Source: CAVVYV01 sp963818205 (lineage in GTDB: Bacteria; Actinomycetota; Thermoleophilia; Solirubrobacterales; 70-9). Taken from it: a stretch of DNA of 64,000 nt. The translations under genes were made by a program, and so were the position numbers. Below are positions 41,610 through 49,327 of this stretch, in pieces; positions within the stretch are counted from its first letter, which is position 1, and each line of letters opens with the position of its first letter. Location of the stretch: positions 310,001 through 374,000 of the forward strand of contig CAWFRG010000009.1 in NCBI GenBank assembly GCA_963818205.1, given 5' to 3'. The notes beneath the pieces are model-generated. The model worked only from the letters and a program-made list of their open reading frames with translations, searched no databases and was not told where the DNA came from.

Positions 41610-42185
41610 CTAGGCGGTATCGGCCGGGACGCCGGTCGACTCGACCACGTGCAGCGTGTAGCGGCCGATCTGGAGCTCGTCTCCGTCGCTCAGGTGCGCC
41701 CAGTCGACGGGCTCGCCGTTGACGATGATCCCGTTCATCGAGCGGTCATCGAGCACCCGCAGCTCGCCCTCGGGGGTCTTCACCACCACCGCGTGACGGC
41801 GGGAGACGGTCGGATCGTCGAGCCGGATGTCGGCCGAGCGGCTGCGGCCGATCCGCGACCAGCCGTCGTCGAGCTTCATCACTCGCGATCGGCCGTCGGC
41901 GAACATCGCCATGTACTTGCCCGGCTCGTCGATCCCGTCGCGGATCCTCCCCAGCCAGTTGGGGGATTTCTCCGTCGGCCGAGTGATCGCGATGTTCCGC
42001 AACGTCGGCGCCTCGAACAAAGAGCCGCGCCGGAACTCGGAGCCGCCGCAATTCGGGCACTCCGGCATCTCATCGGCGGGATCGAGCGAAACGGGGAAGG
42101 AACAGTCGATACAGAGGAAGGAACCGAAGGGGACTGGCTCCCCCGTTTGGTGGACGTCGTCCTTGCTCTTTTCGGTGGCGGCCAT
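41610..42185 (-). CDS. FHA-domain protein with N-terminal zinc ribbon
   Basis: 191 residues. A zinc ribbon (FLCIDCSFPVSLDPADEMPECPNCGG) is followed by a linker and an FHA domain: WSRIGRSRSADIRLDDPTVSRRHAVVV with the phosphothreonine-binding R-S-RRH residues, DDRSMNGIIVNGEPV, and HLSDGDELQIGRYTLHVV. FHA domains bind phosphothreonine and usually work with Ser/Thr kinases; none is in the window. The zinc ribbon could bind nucleic acid or protein. Confidence 0.88.
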   Translation of the reverse strand: MAATEKSKDDVHQTGEPVPFGSFLCIDCSFPVSLDPADEMPECPNCGGSEFRRGSLFEAPTLRNIAITRPTEKSPNWLGRIRDGIDEPGKYMAMFADGRSRVMKLDDGWSRIGRSRSADIRLDDPTVSRRHAVVVKTPEGELRVLDDRSMNGIIVNGEPVDWAHLSDGDELQIGRYTLHVVESTGVPADTA

Positions 42186-42221
42186 CCTCTAGGGCTCGAT
42201 CGATACTACCGCTGTACTCCA

Positions 42222-42312
42222 AATCGGCGACAAACCTCTGCCGCGATGGACGCAAAGTCCATTATTTGCGGGGGCGAAGGAGCGATGCCCGCGTGGATAG
42301 AATCGCGTGATT
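42222..42312 (+). other. Structured intergenic region with a GGACGCAAAGTCC hairpin (weak GEMM-I-like)
   Basis: Between the divergent FHA and SRPBCC genes there is a perfect hairpin ATGGAC-GCAAA-GTCCAT (42246-42262), an outer pairing of AATC/GCGA (42222-42230) with TCGC/GATT (42303-42312), and an inner GCGGG/CCCGC pair. CAAACC shortly before GACGCAAAG is reminiscent of the c-di-GMP-I (GEMM) riboswitch core, but GG before CAAACC, the GNRA tetraloop and its receptor are missing. Treat as a structured leader, not an assigned riboswitch. Confidence 0.25.
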
Positions 42313-42345
42313 CGAGGGTGCTCCGCAGGAGCGACCCGTTTGATG
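42313..42345 (+). repeat. Hairpin repeat, copy C (short loop)
   Basis: CGAGGGTGCTCC, loop GCA, GGAGCGACCCGTTTGATG: same ends as copies A and B with the inner 11 bases of the loop absent but GCTCC/GGAGC still pairing. It follows a TGA and its terminal ATG begins the SRPBCC gene. As in copy B, GGAG in the 3' strand is the apparent ribosome site. Confidence 0.65.
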
Positions 42346-42861
42346 ATGGGGCCGATCTCGCTCACCACCACAATCGACGCCCCGCGCGAGCGCGTCTTCG
42401 ATCTGATCGTGGACCTTGGCCGGCGGCCGGCCTGGACCGACCATTTTCTCAAGGACTATCGCCTCGAGCGGATCCCGCCGGTAGGCCAGGGCGCCGCCGC
42501 CCGTTTCCGGGTTGACGCGCCTGGCGGCATCACCTACATGGAGACGGTGATCTCCGATGCCGAGCGCCCCCACCGGATCGCCGAGAGCGGGCGCGGCGGC
42601 AGGCTCGACCGGATCCCCTGCAGAGCGCTCTGGGAGCTCAGCGGGGGCCCCGGAGCTGTGACCACGGTGGTCTTCACCTTCTGGACCGAGCCCGCGGCAA
42701 TCGTCGATCGTCTCCGCGAGCTCGGCCGCAGCGGCTGGTGGCGACGGCGCTGGAAGCGGGCCCTCCGCCGCCTGGGCGAGCTGATCGAGTCGGGAGCGGA
42801 TGTCGCGGCCCCGCGCGAGCAGGTCGCCGGCGCCGACCGGGTGCCGACAGCACCGCGATGA
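42343..42861 (+). CDS. SRPBCC (START-like) family protein
   Basis: 172 residues from ATGATG at 42343. GPISLTTTIDAPRERVFDLIVDLGRRPAWTDHFLKDY is the usual N-terminal strand-helix of polyketide cyclase/START-like proteins; then ITYMETVISDAERPHRIAESG and VVFTFWTEPAA. Ligand unknown. The start codon is the end of hairpin repeat copy C. Confidence 0.82.
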   Translation: MMGPISLTTTIDAPRERVFDLIVDLGRRPAWTDHFLKDYRLERIPPVGQGAAARFRVDAPGGITYMETVISDAERPHRIAESGRGGRLDRIPCRALWELSGGPGAVTTVVFTFWTEPAAIVDRLRELGRSGWWRRRWKRALRRLGELIESGADVAAPREQVAGADRVPTAPR

Positions 42862-42895
42862 GCGCGGCGGGGCTGCGGATAGACTTGCGCCCCTC

Positions 42896-43450
42896 ATGAA
42901 CCCGGGCCGGGGCCGGACAGGAGCCCTCGCAGTCGCGCTTTCCCTTGCCGTCGTCCTCGCCGGGGCGGCCGGCTGTGGTGAGGAGGCGAAGAAGGACGTG
43001 GTCGAGGGCGAGCCGCTCGAGCTCGGCGAGCTCCGGTTCAACGTCCAGATCACCCGCTTCCTCAACCCCAATGACCCCGAGGATGGCGTCTACCTGGCGG
43101 GTCAGCAGGTGCCGCCGCCCGCCGGCCAGGACTACCTCGGCGTCTTCATCGAGATCGACAACGAGGGATCCGAGGATGCTCGGCTGCCGACCGCCGCCGA
43201 GCTCAGCGTGGTCGACACCACCGGGCAGGCGTTCGAGGCGATCGACAGCAACTCGCCCTTTGCCCTCGACCTCGGCGGCAACATCGACGCCCACTCCGAG
43301 GCGCCGGCGCCCGATACGCCGGCCGCCAGCGGGCCCACCCAGGGCTCGATCGTCCTCTTCCTGGTTCCCAGCACCGTCGGCGAGAACCGGCCGCTGGAGC
43401 TGGAGGTCAGCTACAGCGGCGAGGACGGCACCGTCGAGCTTGATATCTAG
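42896..43450 (+). CDS. DUF4352-like lipoprotein
   Basis: 184 residues from ATG 42896. Lipoprotein signal (ALAVALSLAVVLAGAAGC, lipid Cys near residue 27). The mature domain (LGELRFNVQITRFLNPNDPEDGVYL, DYLGVFIEIDNEGSEDARL, GSIVLFLVPSTVGENRPLELEVSYSG) resembles the DUF4352 immunoglobulin-like fold of Telomeric-repeat-like lipoproteins. Function unknown. Follows the SRPBCC gene with 34 bases. Confidence 0.75.
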   Translation: MNPGRGRTGALAVALSLAVVLAGAAGCGEEAKKDVVEGEPLELGELRFNVQITRFLNPNDPEDGVYLAGQQVPPPAGQDYLGVFIEIDNEGSEDARLPTAAELSVVDTTGQAFEAIDSNSPFALDLGGNIDAHSEAPAPDTPAASGPTQGSIVLFLVPSTVGENRPLELEVSYSGEDGTVELDI

Positions 43451-43520
43451 GGGGCGCGGCAATGGTGCCCTTCTTGCGGCCATGGACCCTGCAGGTAGCG
43501 CCCCCGCTCGTGGAGCCTCG

Positions 43521-43832
43521 ATGAGCAGGCCACGCCTGCAGGCGCTGCTCGGAATCGGAGGGATCGGCGCCGCCCTGGCGCTGGTCGGACTGCTCGGTAC
43601 CGCCGGCGGCGTGGTGGGGGTGGGTCTGATGGCCCTGGCGACGATCCTGACCACCCCCGCCGCTCCCCGCCCGGGCGCCCCGGGCGTCAACTGGTGGATG
43701 CTGCTCGCCGGGGGCACGGCGCTGGCGATTATCGGCGTCGCCTTGGGGCTGGCGCTCGAGGGACCGGGCGGCCTGATCACCGCGATCGGCGGCGGCCTGG
43801 TGATCGTCGGCGTCGCCTTCGGAATGCCCTAG
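43521..43832 (+). CDS. Small three-helix membrane protein
   Basis: 103 residues from ATG 43521, with an alternative ATG at 43482. Three Gly/Ala-rich membrane helices: LLGIGGIGAALALVGLLG, GVVGVGLMALATIL and WWMLLAGGTALAIIGVALGL, with a Pro-rich loop (TTPAAPRPGAPGV). Unknown function. It converges with the PBP gene, overlapping by four bases. Confidence 0.65.
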   Translation: MSRPRLQALLGIGGIGAALALVGLLGTAGGVVGVGLMALATILTTPAAPRPGAPGVNWWMLLAGGTALAIIGVALGLALEGPGGLITAIGGGLVIVGVAFGMP

Positions 43833-45715
43833 GGCAGGACCGAACCGAGAATGTCCTGCGCGATCGGCGCGGCCACCTCGCCGCCGTCGCCGTCGGCATC
43901 GATCAGCATCACGGCGATCGCCAGCTTCGGCTTCTGGGCTGGCGCGAACGCGATGAACCAGGCGTCGATGATCTGCTCCGGCTCCGGCGGCTGCGCTCCT
44001 GGGCCCACCGGCTGCTGCGGCTGGTTCGGCCTCGGGCCGAGCTCCGCGGTGCCGGTCTTGCCGGCGACCTGAGTCTTGGGGAGGGCGGCGGCCGTCCCGG
44101 TGCCGTTGCTGACGACCCCACGCATCAGGCTGGTGAGGATCCGAGCGTTCTCCGTCGATGTGACCTCGACCGGTCCAGCGTCGGCCTGGAGGTCTGGCTC
44201 ACTGACGATCGGGGTCGGGCTGCGCGTGCCACCGGCGGCGATCGCCTGTGTGACCGAGGCCATCCCCAGCGGGGTCGCCAGCACCTCGCCCTGGCCGATC
44301 GCCGTCACCGAGATGTTGGTGTGCGAGGTGTCGCCCTCGAAGTTGGTCGGCATCGTCATCCGGCCTGGGTCGGTGGCCGCGGTCGCCTTGGCGTCGTAGA
44401 GGGTGGGCGCCTGGTTCCAGCCGTATTGCTCGGCGGTCTCGACGATCTTCGCGGCGCCGATCTTGACCCCGAGCGGCGCGAACACGGTGTTGCACGACTT
44501 CGCGAAGGCGTCGACGAAGCTGCCGCCGCAGGGCTCGTCATGGGCGTTGTCAATCACCCGGGCGCCGTTGACTGGGTCGGGGTTGATCTGGGTGACGACC
44601 GGGAACTGTTCGCCAAGCTTCACCTTGCCCGCCTCGAGTCCGGCGGTGGTGGTCACCACCTTGAAGGTGGAGCCCGGCGGCTGGGGCGCGGAATAGGCGG
44701 AACCAGCCAGCGCCCGGACCTCGCCGGTGCGCGCGGCGAGGACTGCGATGCCCCCGGATTGGCCGCCGAGCGCGTCCACGGTCGTCTCCTGGAGCTCCGG
44801 ATCGATCGTTGTCGTCACCGGGGCCCCGGGCTGCTGCTGGGCGGTGGCCAGAACCCGACCCTCGGCGCCCTTGGGAACGTCGGGGAGGTTCGTCCCCTCC
44901 TGGACGGCGAGCAGCTCGCCCCCGGGCCTGCCCGCCAGCCGCGAGTTGAAGGCGAGCTCGAGGCCGCTGACGCCGGTGTTCTGGTCTCCGGGGTACCCCT
45001 GCTTCTGGAGCTGTGCCTGGAGCTCGCTGTCCGGGGATCCGACCTCGCCGGTGACGTCGATCGCGGCGGAGCCGAGCCGGGGGGAGCCGCGCGACAGGCC
45101 CTTGCCCTCGGCTAGCGGCGTCCCGTCCTTGGCCAGAATCGGGGCGCGGTCCCCGAGGGTGAGCCGGCGCCCGACGCGCTCGCCCTCCACGAGTCCGGGG
45201 AAGGTCAGGTACGGCGCCCAGGCGACCTTGCCGTCCTCGAGCGGGAGGCTGATAGTGCCGTCGATCCGCCCGAAGAGCGCAGTGCGAATTCCGACCTCGA
45301 CCTCGACGACCTCCGTTCCATCCTTGTCCTTGGGCCCGTCCGCCTCACCGGGATCGATCGCGGTGGCGGTGGAGGCCAGCTGCGCTTCCTGGTAGGCGGA
45401 GGCGAGCTCCACAACCCGGACCCGGGACTGGGCCGAGCCGCTGAGCTCGTCGTGCATCGCAGGGAAGTCCTGGGCGGCCCAGGCCTCGACGAAGCGCTCG
45501 GCCATGTCCTGCTCGGCAGAGCCGGCGGCCGAGATCATCCCGACGATGAAGGCGATCACCGCCACCACCAACAGCGGCAAGGCGCGCTGCTTGAGCCGCC
45601 GCTGGCGCTCGCTTTGAGTCTGGGTCGCCTTCTTGCCGGGTCGCGGATCGTCCCCTGTGCTCGAGCCGCGTCCTCGGCTGCGCAGGGAGGCCGCACCTGC
45701 CCGAGGAGGATTCAC
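43829..45715 (-). CDS. Penicillin-binding transpeptidase with NTF2-like N-terminal domain
   Basis: 628 residues. A basic cytoplasmic tail, one membrane helix (ALPLLVVAVIAFIVGMISAAG), an NTF2/MecA-N-like domain (AERFVEAWAAQDFPAMHDELSG), a PBP dimerisation domain, and a transpeptidase with PPGSTFK (catalytic Ser), SCN (AKSCNTVFAPLG) and KTGT (VAGKTGTAEL). It cross-links peptidoglycan in the periplasm-equivalent space. The NTF2-like N-terminus is shared with MecA-type and Mycobacterium PbpA/PBP3-like low-affinity PBPs. Divergent from the MarP-like gene. Confidence 0.9.
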   Translation of the reverse strand: MNPPRAGAASLRSRGRGSSTGDDPRPGKKATQTQSERQRRLKQRALPLLVVAVIAFIVGMISAAGSAEQDMAERFVEAWAAQDFPAMHDELSGSAQSRVRVVELASAYQEAQLASTATAIDPGEADGPKDKDGTEVVEVEVGIRTALFGRIDGTISLPLEDGKVAWAPYLTFPGLVEGERVGRRLTLGDRAPILAKDGTPLAEGKGLSRGSPRLGSAAIDVTGEVGSPDSELQAQLQKQGYPGDQNTGVSGLELAFNSRLAGRPGGELLAVQEGTNLPDVPKGAEGRVLATAQQQPGAPVTTTIDPELQETTVDALGGQSGGIAVLAARTGEVRALAGSAYSAPQPPGSTFKVVTTTAGLEAGKVKLGEQFPVVTQINPDPVNGARVIDNAHDEPCGGSFVDAFAKSCNTVFAPLGVKIGAAKIVETAEQYGWNQAPTLYDAKATAATDPGRMTMPTNFEGDTSHTNISVTAIGQGEVLATPLGMASVTQAIAAGGTRSPTPIVSEPDLQADAGPVEVTSTENARILTSLMRGVVSNGTGTAAALPKTQVAGKTGTAELGPRPNQPQQPVGPGAQPPEPEQIIDAWFIAFAPAQKPKLAIAVMLIDADGDGGEVAAPIAQDILGSVLP

Positions 45716-45759
45716 GTTGGAAAGGTAATCGCTCGCGGACGGGAAACGCGCAACGCCGG

Positions 45760-46923
45760 GTGCTTGTATTCGAGTCCGTGACCGGCCTCGACTGGCTGAT
45801 CCTCGTCTTCGTCCTCGCCATGGGGTTCTGGGGCTATCAGCAGGGACTGCTGGTGGGCGCCCTCAGCTTGGCGGGCTTCGCACTTGGCGCATTCGCCGGC
45901 AGCCGCCTGGGCCCGGCTCTGCTGCCCGATGGCTCGGAATCGCCGTATGCCCCCGCTCTTGCCCTCGCCGGAGGGTTCCTGATCGGCGGGATCGCGGCGG
46001 TCTCGCTGGAGGGTGTGGCGCATGCGCTGCGCGCGCGAATCCTTCGCCGCGATCGGATGGTGCTCGTCGATGCAGCGGGGGGAGCGCTGCTGCTGGCCGC
46101 CCTCGGCCTTGGGCTCGCCTGGCTCTTCGGAGCGGTCGCCCTCAACACTCCGGGGGCGAAGGATCTGCGCCAGGCGGTCCAGCGCTCGGCGATTCTCCGC
46201 GCCCTCAACGACACCTTCCCGCCATCGGGGGACCTGCTCAACATCCTCAACCGGATCGACCCGCGGGTGGCGATCAACGGCCCAAGCCCTGGGGTGGGGC
46301 CGCCCGACTCCCGCCTCGCGCAGGACCCGGATGTGGCCGGCGACGAGGAGAGCGTCGTCAAGGTGCTGGGGACCGCCTGCGGGCTCGGGGTTGAGGGATC
46401 GGGCTGGGTGGCGGCTGCGGGGCTGGTGGTCACCAACGCCCATGTGATCGCCGGCGAGGAGGACACGACCGTGACCCCATCCGGTGGCAGCGCGCTCGAC
46501 GCCACCCCCGTTCACTTCGATTCGACCAACGACCTGGCCCTGCTTCGAGTCGGCTCGCTCGACAGCCCCGCCTTGAGGCTGGTGCCAAATCCGTCCAGCG
46601 GCACCCCGGGGGCGGTGCTCGGTTATCCCGAGAACGGCCCCTTCACGATCTCCCCCGCCCGGCTCGGCGCCACCGGCACGGTGATCAGCCAGGACGCCTA
46701 CGGCCGCGGCCCGGTCACACGGCGGTTGACTGCCCTCCGCGGGGAGATCCACAGCGGCAACTCGGGCGGGCCGATGGTCGACGGCGCCGGCGACGTCCTC
46801 ACGACGATCTTCGCCGCCACCACGGAGGGCAAGCCGAGCGGCTTCGGGGTGCCGAACGAGATCGTCCGCGAGGCGCTCTCCGACTCCACCGGCGAGGTAG
46901 GTACCGGGCCCTGCACGAGGTGA
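45760..46923 (+). CDS. MarP-like membrane serine protease (CvpA + trypsin-like)
   Basis: 387 residues. Residues 1 to about 150 are a CvpA-type four-helix domain (LDWLILVFVLAMGFWGYQQGLLVGAL). The trypsin-like domain has the triad in VVTNAHVIAG (His), TNDLALLRVG (Asp) and GEIHSGNSGGPMV (Ser). Two cysteines (CGLG and PCTR) flank it and could form the redox disulfide described for mycobacterial MarP, an acid-resistance protease. The TTG/GTG start near 45760 has no strong ribosome site. Confidence 0.88.
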   Translation: MLVFESVTGLDWLILVFVLAMGFWGYQQGLLVGALSLAGFALGAFAGSRLGPALLPDGSESPYAPALALAGGFLIGGIAAVSLEGVAHALRARILRRDRMVLVDAAGGALLLAALGLGLAWLFGAVALNTPGAKDLRQAVQRSAILRALNDTFPPSGDLLNILNRIDPRVAINGPSPGVGPPDSRLAQDPDVAGDEESVVKVLGTACGLGVEGSGWVAAAGLVVTNAHVIAGEEDTTVTPSGGSALDATPVHFDSTNDLALLRVGSLDSPALRLVPNPSSGTPGAVLGYPENGPFTISPARLGATGTVISQDAYGRGPVTRRLTALRGEIHSGNSGGPMVDGAGDVLTTIFAATTEGKPSGFGVPNEIVREALSDSTGEVGTGPCTR

Positions 46924-46963
46924 GTTTGCCCAGGCACGGTCAGACGGCCCAAAAAGCCGGTCT

Positions 46964-46978
46964 CTTACGATCGGTAAG
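46964..46978. promoter_or_regulatory. CTTAC-N5-GTAAG inverted repeat before an HxlR gene
   Basis: CTTAC-GATCG-GTAAG is a perfect 5-bp inverted repeat, 90-100 bases upstream of the HxlR coding region. Its form resembles the TTAC-N-GTAA sites bound by HxlR-family regulators, so autoregulation is plausible. Confidence 0.4.
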
Positions 46979-47068
46979 CTTGGTTCGAGGTGAGATCCCG
47001 GACAGGTGTCGCGCCCTCGTCCTTAAAGGAGGCGGGCGCAGCCGAAACAGGTTTGTCCCCACTTCCAC

Positions 47069-47350
47069 GTGGCGGTGGAGCTGATCGGGCGCCGTTGGGC
47101 CGGAGCGATCCTCTACGCCCTCACCGACGGGCCGCTGCGCTTCGCGGAGCTGAAAGAGTCGGTGCCGGGGATGTCGGATCGGCTCCTCTCCTGCCGCCTG
47201 AAGGAGCTCGAGCGCGCCGGGTTGGTCCGGCGCGAGGTCCAGGAGGGGACCCGAACGCGAGTGAGCTACGAGCTCACCGACAAGGGCCACTCGCTGGAGC
47301 CGGTGATCGACGATCTCCGCGACTGGGCCCGCCGCTGGCACCGCGTGTAG
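47069..47350 (+). CDS. HxlR family transcriptional regulator, N-terminus unresolved
   Basis: 93 residues from GTG 47069: AVELIGRRWAGAILYALTDGPLRFAELKESVPGMSDRLLSCRLKELERAGLVRREV is a complete HxlR winged helix. In the same frame upstream reads CPHFH, the usual N-terminal Cys motif, but no start codon lies between it and a TAA at 47024. A strong AAAGGAGG at 47025-47032 is placed for a start near 47040 that is not in this frame. So an indel around 47035-47055 is likely. The MFS exporter after it is the probable target. Confidence 0.8.
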   Translation: MAVELIGRRWAGAILYALTDGPLRFAELKESVPGMSDRLLSCRLKELERAGLVRREVQEGTRTRVSYELTDKGHSLEPVIDDLRDWARRWHRV

Positions 47351-47424
47351 TGCCCCGGAGGACGCAGCATGGCGGTGATCGGGGGCCGTCATTTCCGGTG
47401 AGGCGTTTCTGGACGGGGCACTAG

Positions 47425-48735
47425 GTGCCGACCTCCCGATCGATACAGCGCACCTACCTCCTGCTGATGCTCGGCAATACGCTTGCCGCATCGCTGATCT
47501 GGGGGATCAACACGATCTTCCTCCTCGACGCCGGGCTCTCGAACCTGGAGGCGTTCGCGGCCAACGCCTTCTTCACGGCCGGAATGGTGATCTTCGAGGT
47601 GCCGACGGGGATCGTCGCCGACACGATCGGCCGCCGCATGTCCTATCTGCTCGGCACCCTGACTCTGTCCGGGTCGAGTCTGCTCTACGTGATGCTGTGG
47701 CAGATCGAGGCGCCCTTCTGGCAGTGGGCGATCGTCTCGCTCCTGCTCGGCCTCGGCTTCACCTTCTTCTCCGGTGCGGTCGAGGCCTGGCTGGTCGACG
47801 CGCTGACCACGACCGGGTTCACCGGCAAGCTGGAGACGGTCTTCGGACGCGGCCAGATGGTCACCGGCGTGGGGATGCTCTCCGGCTCGGTGGCGGGAGG
47901 GTTCATCGCCGAGCAAACCACCCTCGGGGTGCCGTTCGTGCTCCGCGGGGCGATCCTGATCGTGATGTTCGTCGTCGCCTTCCGGCTTATGCACGACGTC
48001 GGCTTCACTCCTGACAAGAGCGGCCGGCCGCTCGCCGAGATGCGAAAGATCGCTTCCGCCTCGATCGACTACGGCTGGCGGGTTCCGGCGGTCAAGTGGC
48101 TGATGGTCGAGGCGCTGTTCACCGGGGGAGTCGGCATCTACGCCTTCTACGCCCTCCAGCCCTATCTGCTCGAGCTCTATGGGGACCCGACCGCGTACCA
48201 GATCGCCGGCCTCGCGGCGGCGATCGTCGCCGGCGCTCAGATCCTCGGCGGGGTGGCGGCGCCCCGGATCCGAGCCCTCTTCCACCGGCGCACCACGTCC
48301 CTGATCCTGATGGCGGGGCTGAGCTCGCTCACCCTCTGCCTGGTCGGGCTGATCGAGAGCTTCTGGGCGGTTATCGGGCTGACTACGGTCTGGGGGCTGA
48401 TGTTCGCGGCGACGATGCCGATTCGACAGACCTACCTCAACGGCCTGATCCCGTCGCGGCAGCGGGCGACGATCCTCTCCTTCGACTCGATGATGGCTTC
48501 CTCCGGCGGGGTCTGGACCCAGCCGATCCTCGGTAAGGCGGCCGATGTCTGGGGCTACGCGCCCTCCTATGTGATGTCAGCCGGGATCTCGGTCCTGGCG
48601 CTGCCCTTCCTCGCCCTCTCGCGGCGACAGAACGCTCCCGCCGACCACCTCGACCTCACCGAGGTGCAGCCCGCCCCGGAGCCGGCCCAAACTCCCACCG
48701 AGGCCGCAGCGGCCGCAGTAGAGTCCGCCCACTAG
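47425..48735 (+). CDS. MFS transporter
   Basis: 436 residues, 12 membrane helices. GTG start. Typical motif A-like loop IVADTIGRRMSYLLGTLTLSGSSLLYV between helices 2 and 3, and IPSRQRATILSFDSMMASSGGVWTQP in the C-half. The tail is a Pro/Ala-rich cytosolic segment. Related to tetracycline/quinolone-like efflux or general drug exporters; the adjacent HxlR regulator suggests induction by a small molecule. Confidence 0.85.
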   Translation: MPTSRSIQRTYLLLMLGNTLAASLIWGINTIFLLDAGLSNLEAFAANAFFTAGMVIFEVPTGIVADTIGRRMSYLLGTLTLSGSSLLYVMLWQIEAPFWQWAIVSLLLGLGFTFFSGAVEAWLVDALTTTGFTGKLETVFGRGQMVTGVGMLSGSVAGGFIAEQTTLGVPFVLRGAILIVMFVVAFRLMHDVGFTPDKSGRPLAEMRKIASASIDYGWRVPAVKWLMVEALFTGGVGIYAFYALQPYLLELYGDPTAYQIAGLAAAIVAGAQILGGVAAPRIRALFHRRTTSLILMAGLSSLTLCLVGLIESFWAVIGLTTVWGLMFAATMPIRQTYLNGLIPSRQRATILSFDSMMASSGGVWTQPILGKAADVWGYAPSYVMSAGISVLALPFLALSRRQNAPADHLDLTEVQPAPEPAQTPTEAAAAAVESAH

Positions 48736-48749
48736 CCGGGGCCGGCGCA

Positions 48750-49327
48750 TCACCAGGCGCGTGGGTTGCCTTTGGGGATCTGGTCGACGACCAGAGTGGC
48801 CTGACCCGGTCAACCGGATAGGGCCCGGTGGTTCGCAGGTAGTGGTCGAGCTCGCCCGATCCGAGGGCGTCGAACCCCTGCTCGATCGCGGTGGCGTAGG
48901 TGGCGAGGATGACCGCGTCCTCGGGGGGCTCGGGGGCGAAATGGTAGTCCTTGGCGACGTAGGTGACGACCGTGGCGGGGAGATTCTCGCCCTCAACGAG
49001 CTCGGTGACGTCAACCCGGTCGTAGCGGATCTCGCGAATATCGAGGCGGTCGAGCTCGGCCTCAGTCACCTCGATCACCACCCCGTTGACCGGCCCGGCG
49101 TCGTCCTCGCCGTCCTCGACGTTGAGCCCGAGGATCCACTCCGGCCGGGAGCCATCCTCGCATTCGAAGGTCTTCTCGCAGGTGAGGTTGTCGCGGGCCT
49201 GGGAGAAGCGGCGACGCCAGCCGTGAAGGGCGGCACGGTGAGGCGCTCCGACTGGCCGCCTCAGGGTCATCTCCACGCTTTCCGGAAGGACAAGGGAGCC
49301 GTAGCCGAACACCCCCAAACTGGTCAT
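48750..49327 (-). CDS. Gamma-glutamylcyclotransferase-like (AIG2) protein, frameshifted at its end
   Basis: About 192 residues when mended. The N-terminus LGVFGYGSLVLPESV is the GGCT glycine loop; NGVVIEVTEAELDRLDIREIRYDRVDV is the family core. The frame breaks near 48803 after PYPVDRV; adding one base gives ATLVVDQIPKGNPRAW and TGA at 48750-48752. The ATG overlaps the stop of the AddA gene. GGCT enzymes cleave gamma-glutamyl peptides to pyroglutamate, but many AIG2 members have unknown roles. Confidence 0.78.
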
